This document shows, in pieces, positions 1-11,766 of a DNA stretch of 64,000 bases. The notes under the pieces were generated by a model that saw nothing but the letters and a program-made list of their open reading frames with translations, searched no databases and had not been told where the DNA came from. Position 1 is the stretch's first letter, and each line of letters opens with the position of its first letter. The DNA is taken from contig SJOL01005755.1 of assembly GCA_004794785.1 (NCBI GenBank), positions 80,480 to 144,479 of the forward strand, in the 5' to 3' direction. A program made the position numbers and the translations under genes. The DNA is from Opisthorchis felineus (Eukaryota > Platyhelminthes > Trematoda > Opisthorchiida > Opisthorchiidae).

Positions 1-1797
1 TATCTTTCCTCCAAGCTAGATATCTACGCCGAAGTATTACGAAACAGTTCTGTCGGAGTTCCCAAAAACACGTTTGAACCAGGGTTACCAAGAGCTGTTG
101 TGACTGAAGTGGTTACAGCAAGTAAGTGTTATTCTTACGTGTAACCTTCTTTGAAATCCACACTAGGTTTAGACTAAACGAAGTATGAAAAAGAAACGGA
201 AATCGCGGAGCCAAGAACCTTTTCTCCAGGAATGGGTGTAAAACGGAAAAAGAAAAAAAACAAAATAGAAGCGCTGGTGGGAATGTTCATAGGGGACTGA
301 AGTGTAATCAGACCAATCAACGAGGTCAAGGCAGTCTCAAAATAGTACCCAAGTAACACAGTACTGAGAGTACAGTACAGGCTTGGATCGAGTGGTAAAT
401 ATTACTACAAAGAACCTCAGTTTGTTTGACTGGCTGCTTCTTGTTGTAACCCAGAAAGAAGGGCAAAGTTCAACTCTCCGTCCGTTGTCGGTTAGACGCC
501 TGGCGACTGATGGTTTGGCCTTCGACTCACCAACCAACAGTGCACTGATGATGTTTCCTCGAAAGTTGACGAAAAGTCTGCATGTTAACTGCCAAGCTCA
601 GCAAACATATCAATGGCCACCCAATCAACTGCCGACCTAAGACTCAATATTAGTTAAACCAGGGTCATCCAACATCATACAAATTTGTCCAAATAGATAT
701 TCGTCTGCTCGCGTCTCTATCCTCTGATCAGTTCTGGCTATGTATAAATGTTGTTTAACTGATAAGTGCAGTGGCCGGTTGATAAGGCTAAATTTGACGT
801 TTTGATCAACTGCAAGGACCATGGCCTTAATGTTCACTCATGTGCTCAGTGCAGAGACACGTTCAAAGTCTGCTCTGATTATTTGAAAGCTTGATACAGG
901 GAGCTTTAAAACGGCATCTGTTTTATTGTAATCTGCGCCTCTAGTTGGTTGCTTGCCCCGGGGCGCTTCTCACTCACATGCCGGTGTTTATGCGTAACAG
1001 ATGAATAAGTACCAATATCGGACTCCCGCAGATTCAGAGAATGAAGAATTTACCGTCGATTTTAACGAAAACAGCTTCAGCGTGACGACTTCGCGAAAGT
1101 AAATTAAAGTCTTTGACAACCGATGTTAAAAATCTTCGGCTACTCGTGAGTAGCCAAATGCTTAAAAAATAAACAAAGACGATCAAATCAAAACACGTTC
1201 TCATGAGCTAAATTTAAAGGGCTACATAAGCCAGATTGATAGCTGTGCGGTCATCAGATCCATATTTTTTCATTGGGCACATTCAAGCTTACCAGTCTTA
1301 GTACGTAATTCTATGAAGAATTCATGCGGGCTAATACTGAATCTTAATTTCACTATAGCCTGACGCCCGCTAATGCTGAACCGCGGCAATGATGGAACGT
1401 GTCTTCGACTTACTTTATCGGGTCATTTATCTAGTATGATCAACGATAAAGGTGTACTGACTAAATATTGGTGACGAATAAAAGTGACATCATGTAGCGT
1501 TAACCCTGTACCGGCACCTACAGTAACGAGCCCCACTTTACAGACTGTGAGCACACTCTTCGTTAATTTTTGTCTCAAATCAACTGAAGGATCCTGTACA
1601 CAAAGTGAAAGCACGGTGCCTCGCTGCAGGTTCTTTTACAATGAGGGTTCAAGGGTCTTGAAAACTCATTATTCATTTGTCTGTCAGTAGAAAACAAAAT
1701 TCTCATCACACGCTATCGGGAAAATTTAACCGTAGCCTGGATAGGTGGATGTGCACACACACGAACATTATCGCTGCAATAGTGACACGCCAAAGCC
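1..1797. other. Upstream DNA, no gene seen
   Basis: Only short reading frames (up to about 85 codons) occur here, on both strands and with no recognisable motif. No splice-bounded conserved coding segment, RNA gene or clear repeat was identified. A short CA-type run lies near 1751-1760. Confidence 0.5.
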
Positions 1798-2121
1798 TTG
1801 CTACTAATTGGTGGGTTAAACTGCCAAAAGCAAAGAACCGAGTTGCCGATCTTCACTCGGGAACTGAAGCAAGATCTGTTGAACTTCAATTTTAAACCAT
1901 CACATCAGATTCATTTGCATATTCATCCAACGAGTTTTTCTAAAAAGATTAGCCGTTCCAGCATCGGCCATCCTTTCAAGAAGGGGAAAAAACCTCAGTT
2001 GATGTGTGGTAAAGACCCGTTTGAAATGACACTCAAACAGTTTTCAGAGTACGGTGGGGCTAATATTGTAAACTGCTTTATAGATAATGTCCTCTCAAGC
2101 CATCTTGAGCAAGGAACCTGA
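1798..2121 (+). other. Unrecognised open frame of 107 codons
   Basis: This frame is longer than most in the upstream region and is rich in Lys, His and Ser. I see no signal peptide, membrane segment or known motif. It lies about 1 kb before the gypsy integrase fossil on the same strand, so it could be a decayed part of that element or chance. I assign no function. Confidence 0.15.
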
Positions 2122-3114
2122 TGGAAATCTGTTCTTCTCGAAAGTGCAGTCTCTTATCTATGAATCCTCAGTTAGCTATTAACAAAATACATTTCTACAG
2201 GTCACCCGCTTATGAGATACACATCGTACACAGAATGGCATAAAAGAAACTCGTCGCTTACCAAGTGCAGATAATTTTCATTCACTTCCTTCAGAATGCA
2301 GGCGGTGAAATAAAAGTGCCTTGTCATAACGGACGTAAGTTCTCTCAATATGGGATATGTGTTGTTTGCCGCAACCAGGTGCCCCGGGTAACCATATAAC
2401 TTACGTGATTCGGAGTCGTTACCAACGACAGAATCTTAGAATTGCCGTCATTATTTCCCTTGGTATCTTCCTTACAGCCTATTATACTGATGCGTATCAT
2501 CTGAAGAATAACTCTTAATGAGAGTGCATTTCTGTACTTAGACGGTACAATATTTCTGGTTCATATGATGTATTATTTTTCTTCTGGAGTGACACGCATT
2601 TTCGCACGTAATCAATTATATAATCTGTGATCTTCTGTAATTCATAGTTCGCTGTTTATTACTAGATTACTATATATATGATGATACAGCGCAATGATTT
2701 CCAATAATTTCTTTAGTGGATACGAAAGGTGATTTTTGGAACGTCAAAACATTGTGAAACTGCAGCCAATCGATGAGTCGATTAGCTGGATAGTCAGTGC
2801 TGGTTTCAGTACAAATTACATCGGAAATTTCTGGCCTTTAGGTTAGGCAAATTAATTTTCAACTTGATAGGAGAGGAAATGCGACGTAAAAAGCCCAAAT
2901 TTTCGACCGACACAGGTTAGATTGAAAGTTTAAATTTCGGTATCTGGTCAAAGCAATTGACCAGAACGAAAATTCAGAATAAAGTGATTTAGTAGCCTGA
3001 TCTGTTTATGGTGGCGAACAGTTTTACACATTCCTCTTCACCGCTTTCTTTCTGGGGTTTGAATGTTTTTTAATTATTTGTGGCGGCACCACAGCCTTTG
3101 TCTAGCGGCAAAGT
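2122..3114. other. Non-coding, AT-rich stretch
   Basis: No reading frame of note and no recognised motif. If the downstream integrase fossil was once a full element, its reverse transcriptase and RNase H should have mapped about here. I could not recognise them, so they are either lost or decayed past reading by eye. Confidence 0.4.
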
Positions 3115-3890
3115 TTGGTCGGCATTATCGCAAGGTAACTTCCATATGGATGAGATCGTTATCAGTTCAACCATATATGCGACGTTGCGGTTTTTAAGCA
3201 ACACATTTCATTGAGTAACAAAACAGGTTGTCCTTTGTTCACTCAAATCTTCAGTCGCCTCGGTAAGCCAGATAACTGGAGTGCATTTACCTCGGTGGAA
3301 TTCGCCTTGTTTTGTAAGCTAAATGGCATTCACCCCATTAGATCGCCGCCATTCCATCCTCAATCTAGCGGCCAAGTTGAACGCTATGTCGAAACTTTCA
3401 AACGAGCGCTTCAAAAACTTAATGAGTAGGGAACGATAGCAAAGATTATTGAAGCCTTCTTGTTAAGCTACTACGTGACGCCTAACCCAAATGTGCTAAA
3501 CAACAACTCACCCGCGGAACCTCTTTTGGGGAGTAAAATCGATTTACCCATAGTTGTGGTATGCCCATCTCCCCCCGCATCTACAAAAAAGGGAACACAA
3601 AAATGGAGAGACAGTTCAATCGCCATCACGGTGCAGTTCATACCACCTATATGCCCGGCGATTGCGTCTGGGCTAAGGGCTATCACAGTGGAGGAGAAAA
3701 TGGACATCAAGCGCCGTGTGGCTAACGTCATCTATGAAGTTGACGTATAGTGCTCAACATGGGTCCGTCACGCGAATCTACCAGTTGAATCCACATGCAC
3801 ACCAAGACGGTGCTGCAGCCGTAACCCAAAACCATTTGCACCAATGCAGGCGAATCTACATCTGAAAACCTGCACACATTTTGAAAGGGG
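3115..3890 (+). mobile_element. Ty3/gypsy (CsRn1-like) retrotransposon integrase remnant
   Basis: Fragments in several frames line up in the order of a gypsy integrase. First is the second catalytic Asp region (a PDN followed by AFTSVEF, about 3265-3305). Next is HPQSSGQVER with the catalytic Glu (3355-3384), then ETFKRALQKL. After a stop at 3427 come a TPNPN segment and SPAEPLLGSKI (3480-3540). At 3607-3690 are RQFNRHHG and PGDCVWAK, then RRVANVIYEVDV after a frame change. Frameshifts, stops and a small deletion just before the second Asp show it is dead. TPNPN and PGDxVWAK are typical of the CsRn1 group of trematode gypsy elements. The first catalytic Asp and the zinc-binding domain were not recognised. 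A polypurine run at 3882-3890 leads directly into the putative LTR. Confidence 0.8.
3882..3890 (+). other. Putative polypurine tract
   Basis: The purine-rich run tgaaagggg lies one base before the inferred LTR start and after the integrase end. That is where plus-strand DNA synthesis is primed in LTR retrotransposons. The call rests on position and composition only. Confidence 0.45.
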
Positions 3891-3891
3891 A

Positions 3892-4135
3892 CGTGGTAGA
3901 ACTGTCAAGTCCTGAGAAACAATTCGATCTTTTGTAATATTTTACCAGGATTTCATCTTCTCCCTGTTGTAGCCCAATGAGCCGCAACGCTCTTTCTTCC
4001 ATTAGTTCATCCCAATATAGCCAATCTTCACCCGGTCCCTTTGTCTTCTTCCTTGAGGTTTCCCACTCAAGTACTTAGACTATCAAACGCGATCAAGTAA
4101 GTTCCATCAGTCTCCTAAAGCATCCAGCTACCACA
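3892..4135 (+). repeat. Putative 3' LTR of the gypsy remnant (244 bp)
   Basis: The left edge reads cgtggta and the right edge taccaca. These are inverted termini of the TGTGGTA...TACCACA type with one change at the first base. The left edge directly follows the polypurine run and the integrase C-terminal region. No 5' LTR copy was found upstream, so the length and edges rest on this one copy. Target-site duplications could not be tested without the 5' end. Confidence 0.55.
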
Positions 4136-7100
4136 CAGTTACAACATTGACTCAGGCAGCCAAACTCTCTCTTGCTACAAATGAAAATGAAGTGCAAAAA
4201 TACTTTTTATGGTAATGAATGACCATCAGTTTTGTGATTACCGTATGACTTAGAATGTGACTTACTGCAGTCTTATTCGGCTGGGTACAAAGCTCCAATG
4301 ACGATACGACTTAGTTTGTCTGCCTATGGTACATTAGTTGAAAAACCACACATTTCTGACTTTTAATTCTATGTATCCTTGCCTTTTTTAAACGAACATC
4401 ACTACCTTTCATTGTAAATAATTGAGTGGCTATGTTTGTATGTTATCAGTAGTCAATCATTAATTTGGACATTGCCAGTTTTCAACGCCAAAACAGTTTT
4501 CCCTTTAGCTGCGTTTTGTGCTACATTTGAATCATGCTAATCTCATAATTTACTGCAGTAGTACCACTTTGTTTTCTGCCGCGAGCACTTTCAGTTTTTC
4601 GGAACATTTACAAAAGCACCATGTTTCGTGTGGATATCAGGCCCGAAGCCAGTGCGCCTCATACGTGCATTCGTCGCCCTCATCAGACATCAGCAGCTTC
4701 GCCTGGAGACGAGATGAATGGTGAGGGTGGACACAGAGCTGTGCTTCTCCACAATCGAAGAATGCAGTATTTGTGGGTTTGGTCAGTTTCTTTCAAGAAC
4801 TGTGACGATGAGTATGGTCGTAGGCAAAAGGAACAGATCGGTGATCCAGCACATTTTGCTTTCTTTGTCCGGTAAATGACAATCGGGTGAGTAAGATACT
4901 CAAGTTCCGAAAAAACCACAGTGAAGAGATACCATATAAAATGGTCAAAATGTAGCGGCCTCCTTTGCTTAATTGACATTTCGACCACTACACTCAGTGT
5001 GGTCAGTACAAGTATATTTACACTTTTGCATCCGTTTCGCTTACGCTGCTACCACCTGCATCACTTGCAGAGCTTATGGCTTTGACCCACATCAGGTCAA
5101 GTTGTTTTTTTGTGCAACTGTCAAGCTAGAATGGCCGTATGTGATTTCACATAGTGTTTCCACATTGCACACGATGAAGACATACAGCTTGACGCAGCAC
5201 ACAGACACAAACACGCACACATACAAGCGAGGAAACAACCAAACTACGCATTAGGTGTGGCAGTTAAACTGCAAAGCACACACCCTAACCCTTATTCAAG
5301 TTACGCTCGAACGATAAGTCTCCTCTTGATTTATTTCATTTTGGCATTGTATTGATATTGTACAAGGTGAACCTGGTAACTGCAAAGTATTGTCTTGCAC
5401 AGTATAAACTGTTATTAGTGCATACTACCTTCCGATTGTTAATTTGATCATTTACAACCAGAGCACTATAGAGCTATTACTCAGCGTATATTTAACACTT
5501 TCGCGAGCAGTGAGCAGGCCGTATTCATTTTGAAGGTATACTCGTTGCGGAAGGTCCCATGTATTTTAATTCAGATGTAAGTGATTATTCGGTGCTTGCT
5601 AGCAGTCTCCCACACAGGGAATTCGCCTCACTGGAGCGTCAGGATGCAGTGCAATCTACCCTCTGTCTATTTAGTTGACATGTCTAAGTTATCATCATCG
5701 AACACGTGGTAAGGTAGGTGCTGAATATATGAATGAACTTATCTGAGATTTTCCGAGAAGTACTCTCTTGGAACTAGCAGACTGTGGTAAGCAGTCAAGT
5801 ACCCACGTTCCCTACAACTGTACTACTGTGAAGCTGAAAAGCCTAGGGAGCAGATAAGGCGTTATTCGGGCCCAGCCCAACAGAAGACGTTTCTATGGTC
5901 TCACTTTAAGCAACGCATCGACTAATGGCCAGTAACGACCATGTTGAGTGAATTAGTCAAAATACTGAAAATCAGTGGTGGTCAGTGGATCAAGTAACTG
6001 TAAATGCAAATTTCGTTTCCTAGCTTGATTGATTGTTCACGGCTGTTCCTAGCACACCTGTGTGGTCGAGTTCAAAAATCGGTTTTGATCAGCACGGGCG
6101 CTCTCAAACTGACGTGTAATTCCCAGGACGGATAATCTTCACAGATTTTCCTTAAGAACAGAAGGTCAAAAAGATACTGTGAAAGTGCTTGAGATATCTT
6201 CGCCCGACGTATTATTCAATATGCGACACTGAAACCTTCGTGATCACTGAGAAGTGTTGGCAAGCCTTCAACCATGTTCTGGATTTCCTGAAGGCGTTTC
6301 ATAACACACAAAATCTCACCAACAGGAAGTAGAATCGCTCATCCTTAATCTGAAAATCTCAAACTACATACTCGGTTAGAATACATTACATGATCAACCG
6401 AAAGCGTGTGACCAAAAATGTGGCGACAATTAAGGCCGTTTCGCACCCACTTTGCTATTATCTCTTATCGACACGTGTTGTTACCTACGCCGAACGGATC
6501 GATTTTTCCCAAACTTAAAAAGTCTCGATGGATAAGAACCACAAGGAATAGCTAAGCACTTAGCAAGGAGGCCAAGGTTGAAGTTTCTTCTCCTAATGAG
6601 GAAACCTTGAAAAAGTAGATCCCTGCAAAGCTTCGAACACTGCAGCTCCATAATGATACACAAGAGGCCAAATAATTAAGTCAGTAACTACAGTCAGTCA
6701 CATAATGGATAGCGCACAGGGGATTCATGAAGAATGCACACCATCAAGACGTATTTTGTGCTTCCTGTGGGCTTGTGTTCCTGTTAGACCCTAGTTGAAA
6801 ACGTCTAACCATCCATCGCTTGAAGCATTCTTTTGATCATATTTGGTATCTAGACAATACATTGGTAAGTTCTGAAAAGGTTTTTGACTAATCACCTGTA
6901 CGCAAATCACTGGCGATCCAAATAATGTCCCCTTGACACAACACTGAGCACTTTTCGTGATCCTTATAATGGCTTGAACTCCATTTAGCCGCAACTGTAT
7001 GCATAAAGCGAGTGTGAGTATCGAAAATTAGGTGATTTACATGTCAAATTCTTTTCAGCCTTACAATCTGACTGCTTACAAAGTTTGGCCAGTTACAATT

Positions 7101-10100
7101 TTGTTCCAAAGAGCAAAACAAATAGGAAGTCTAGGCAAGTTGAAGGGGAAAATGCATTCTTGAAACAGGCCTATTTATCTGAATGCCACTCAGAAAAGTT
7201 TACTGAATTTCACAGCATAGCGTAGACCTATGTAGTTCCACGGTTCAAAGACAAGTACCTGGCTGGGGGCCAATTGCGAAAACCAAACCTTGGCCTCATT
7301 CGGAGTCCATAATCGTCCACAACTTCACTCTTTCCAAGCCAATAGAGAAGTTGTCTCCACAGATGAAAACATGCTTCGGTAGATTTTTCTACCGCTCATC
7401 TAGCCCACCAGTACTCTTGCATCTGTGAAAGTACCTACAAAGGCAATACAGACTTCCATCCTACCAGTCTACCAGGATGTGTAGCCTAACCTACATCACT
7501 ACCCCTTTATGTCAGTAGCAAAGCCGACTTCGAAAATTCATGGGTTAAACCTTGACTCAGTATCTTCAACTTGAGGGACTTTCGGGAACCAGGCATCAGA
7601 AAACACCGGTTTCGTGCGCTAAGAGATAGATGAAACCCTAGGTTTGTCTACTAGTAAAGCCTCACTCATCACTCAGCATTAGTTGCACAAAAATCGTGGA
7701 TGCAATATATCTAGCATACGTGGTTCCAGTCATCTGTCACCGAGTTTTACCTGCGAATGTTTGTATGTCCAGATTTGCTGCTAACGCATTCTTGTAAATA
7801 GTCCCCATATATTAGTTCTTGCAGCGGAGAAGGGTCAAACTAATTCAGACATCCGGCTGCATACGTCTTCTGTCCTTAACCAACGATTTTCGCTGGATCC
7901 TTTTCAGTGCTGTTAGACATGTAAATAAACTGAGCAGGTAAGACCATCCCACAAAGGCTTAAGTGCCGTACTCGTAACGTAAGAACTGTACTGGCTAGTT
8001 AGGAAAGCGAAAGAGTTGAACAGTGCACAGTGCCTGTTTTTAAAGTACTTTGGCTGTATCTAGTCGACGATGAAGTGTTAAGCGGGATAAGAGTAGCAAA
8101 TCAAAGAAAATTCTCTTGGGCTGGACAGACAGGGGCCTCTTTCATGAGAAAAACATCAAAGATTAGTGAATGAAGGAGATAAGTTTTGATATGCCGTCAC
8201 TAGAGAAGTGCTTGTGTTATTCATCAATAAACTACATTTATGAGTACTCATGTGTCCAGAAAAGGCGCCTCAGATGACGAAAAAACAGGCAACACTCTAT
8301 GCTGCCTAAAGTCTGCTAATCAATAGTCGCCAATGTTTGGCTTTTCTTAGTTAACTTGAACGATGCCCGGGTCGGCAGAGATTCGCAAACTTAGAAGTGG
8401 ATAGCTTATTACTTAGTAACTGTACACTCAAGGATGAGTTCATCGTACATTTTCAGTGTATGTGGCCGTGGACGTAACCATTACCTGCAGAGTGGTTCCC
8501 AAAAGAACATCGCAGAAAAATTTACTTCTGTTCTGCTGCGCAGGACTTATATGATTAAGCAAACTGCGATCGAAACCCGTGGTAAATTCTGGGAAGTGGA
8601 TCGACGTTTGGTCGTCTTCTGGATACGAGTTACAAAAATCCATAGCGTCGTTCATGACCCAGTTTGTAAGAATGATTTCGAACCAGAGCAACCAGGGTTG
8701 TCGTAGTGTTATTTTCACGAACTAGCAAAAAATATCTAACCAGATTATTGTTGCTGGAGTGTGTTTGGTATATACGGTCTTGAATGATGAGCTAACCGAA
8801 ACACTTAACTTTTAATGCATGACGTTTACATGAGGCTAAAACCAGATGCCAATTGATCTCTTGTTTACGTTAGTCCTCAACTGGGATTACAACACAAAGG
8901 TAACCGCATGATTCAGGTGGTTGACATTCATGATAGAAGGATGTCTGTTCTAGATAAGATACTACTCACATGGCTAAGAACACCCTGCGACAGAGCACTA
9001 CCAATCTCCACATTTAGGGCTCTTCAGTCCCGCTAGTCGATTGTCGAAGAGCACAAGCCGTGTCGTGGCCATAACATAAACTGACCAGCATTTTAGGCAA
9101 CCTGGTTGCAAAATCACCAAGCCCAAACTCTGCTACGTATCCTTTTTCCTACAAAAGTTAGAGGTCATCCGCTGTACGGTATTCTCTATCTTCAAGGTAC
9201 TTTTGGCGAAGACATCCATGGATTAGAGATACTCTCAGTCAGAATGACGGTACGTTTACCAAAGCGTCTGTATTCTAATAGGACACTCGTTACGCGACAA
9301 TGACAGCAAATTGCTTTTCAGAGAAAATCCATGTGTGAGTAAAAGAAAATCTACCCCTTTGGCCAAAAGTATGGAGCATGTTTCCACTGACATGGTGTAC
9401 TTTCCAACGTTCAACGTGAAGCTGAAAGGAAGAATATATATATAGCACAGAAGTAAGTTCAGTTCACTGGGGTAGCGTGATGATATAACTTCCCAGCAGC
9501 ATGTATTTTGTCACAAAGTGGTACATACCTCCCGGATGAACTTCGTCTCTATTCCTGTAATCCTTGTTGCCCTTCAAAAAAATTCGAACGGTGCCTGTCC
9601 TTCATGTGAAACAATCCTGACGATCACTGAACAGGTTTGTGGCTTGAGTTTATTACAGAGTAAATGTTTCACAGAAAACCATGCACGCCTACCACGCCTA
9701 ACAGCTTGGTAGAAGCAAGAGTTCGGAAGCATAACCGTGAAATTCAAGACCTTCCTTCAGACCATCTGGGCAGCTTCTTCCAGGGAAATCGAAGGGGATC
9801 TTTTTAAAAACGTACACTTCTATGCTCAAATTTGCGCGTGTCTTGTAGTTGTATGTTTAAAGTCTTTTCATCTAGGAGCCAGGCCGCTGTTTTTTAGACT
9901 CATTGTTAAATTTTGAGAAACAGCAATCTGACATGGGTACAGTAGATCAGGATGGCACTGTAGCTACCCGACAGTAAAAGAAATTGGAATCTTCTGTCGC
10001 AAGTTTGCACGCCAAGAGTTTACATCGTTTAAGCACTTTGATTCGATTCATCGGCGTTTCATTGAGTTGTTTTGCTCTGGAAACAAACTTAAGTCTTTGC

Positions 10101-11523
10101 TTCACCTTACAGGGTCGACTTCCCACTGACAAGTTTACAAGGCCACACTTTTCCCCGGAACACACGCCATTTGAAGACACCTATTTGTGTTCGGTAAAAA
10201 ACGCGGAATGAAGGTTAAAGAATGAACAACCTAATGGAGCTTGAAGCTCAACTTTTGAATGGTATCTTAGAAATAAATGTTTATTACGAGTGGTCAAGGT
10301 TGCATTCTCTGAGCTGCACCGCGTTTCATCCGGAGTTACTGTGTTCCATACTGTTTCAGTCCAAAATCACAATAACAGCCATGAAGTCTAGACACTTCCT
10401 GTAACAGGCTTTCCAGAATACTTGGTTAGAAAAGGGATTTTGCCCTTATCCACCCGACTTATCATCAGACTTTTTAAAGCGAATTCTCTCATCGTGATGC
10501 AAGTTATGGTGGATATTCTCATTATTATTTTATCAAGAGGAGATAAATTCATTAGCTTGTTTGACTTGATTTTCGAGTATTACACAAAACAAACAAGTAC
10601 GCGCTGGTACCTTGGAAGATACCCTACGATACATGACGGTTTTTTATTGTAGATCGATGCATTGTGGGTGAACCAGTTTATCGGTGTAATAGCGAGACCG
10701 TTTATCACCAGCTCAATTCATCGTGGAATAATATACTGCCCGGTGATTCAACACGCTACAAAACTGGACTGGTCTACACGTTCTGCTTGGGCCTACCAAA
10801 AGTGAGATACCAATTCTAGTCACAACTTGCGCCATGAATGAAGAGGTATCAAAACACCTGAATGCAGTACTACAAGTTAGAATTGCGACTAGTTAGGCCT
10901 CTTTCTGAACGAACTATTTTACTCGCTTATAAACTGTCAAGCACTTCACTCTCGTGGGAGTATAAGCTATAAAAATATCCAATGGAGTTGATTCTCGGGA
11001 GATTCCTTATGAGGAAGAGCACTCCAGTAGGAAATGAATCTTAGTCGAGGAAAAACTGACTTCCACATCAATTGAACCATAACAAACGATGGCACCGTTT
11101 TTCACTTCTGTAGACCATATGTGAAAAGATAGAATGTACATAGTATTGAGAGTTCCTTTGAGTTAACCTCAGGGAGATGGTGGAGCGTCATTGCAGAAGA
11201 TCGTAGAATACGATGTGGGCAGTGTTTTCTGGAGGCGAGGTTTTCAACACCAGTCATGCTGCCCAACTATGGGGCTCATTATATAAATTTACAGTGAATT
11301 ACTATTCTCACCCAACTCATTTTCTCCTTAGATTTCTTTCGTGCCGGAGAATCAGAGCTATGTGGAATCAATGTGTTTAGACATCCCAATACTCAAGGAT
11401 TTGGGCCAAAACGCTAAAAATCAGCCGAAACTCGCTATTCTGAACCTAAATGTGATTTCGATTTTTTGATAGTGTGAGGAGATTTGGGAAGTGTTAATGG
11501 AGTGAAGCCAACTTGACTGAAGT
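4136..11523. other. Long intergenic stretch, no gene recognised
   Basis: Frames in both strands stay below about 102 codons and carry no motif I recognise. Overlapping frames at 4621-4988 (both strands) and 8434-8718 (both strands) are the longest. They are mirrored on the opposite strand, as expected from low stop density rather than from genes. No RNA gene was seen. Confidence 0.4.
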
Positions 11524-11654
11524 GCCGACTGAAAGATGAGGCGGTCTTTGTTCAACGAATGTAGTTGGAGAATAATATAAACGAAAGATCCAGTTAAGAT
11601 TTAGCTGAGTCTCCCGGTAACACCGAGTGATTTGCGAATGACTGTATTTCGCCA
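11524..11654 (-). repeat. Copy 1 of an unidentified dispersed repeat
   Basis: Plus-strand DNA here aligns by eye to 25997-26114. Both contain gctgagtctcccg followed by GTAA or TTAA and CAC, and both have actgaa..atgagg about 70 bases earlier. In the minus direction both encode a segment with R-x-P-H-x-S-V-G and, in shifted frames, a G-D-S-A motif. Copy 1 has frameshifts, so it looks like a fossil. The family is not identified. Confidence 0.55.
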
Positions 11655-11766
11655 ATGAAAGATGTATGTATTTGTGTCTTACTTGAAAGTTCTCAGCGAG
11701 GAATATGAGCCTGAACAGAACGAGGTATTCACATGGCTCGCTCACGCCTGCCTGCACTGTTGGCAT

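Noticed and set aside
4660..4720. ctgatgaggg on the minus strand as a hammerhead ribozyme
   Set aside because: The stem II bases do not pair and the GAAA is GAAT, so the core is not formed.
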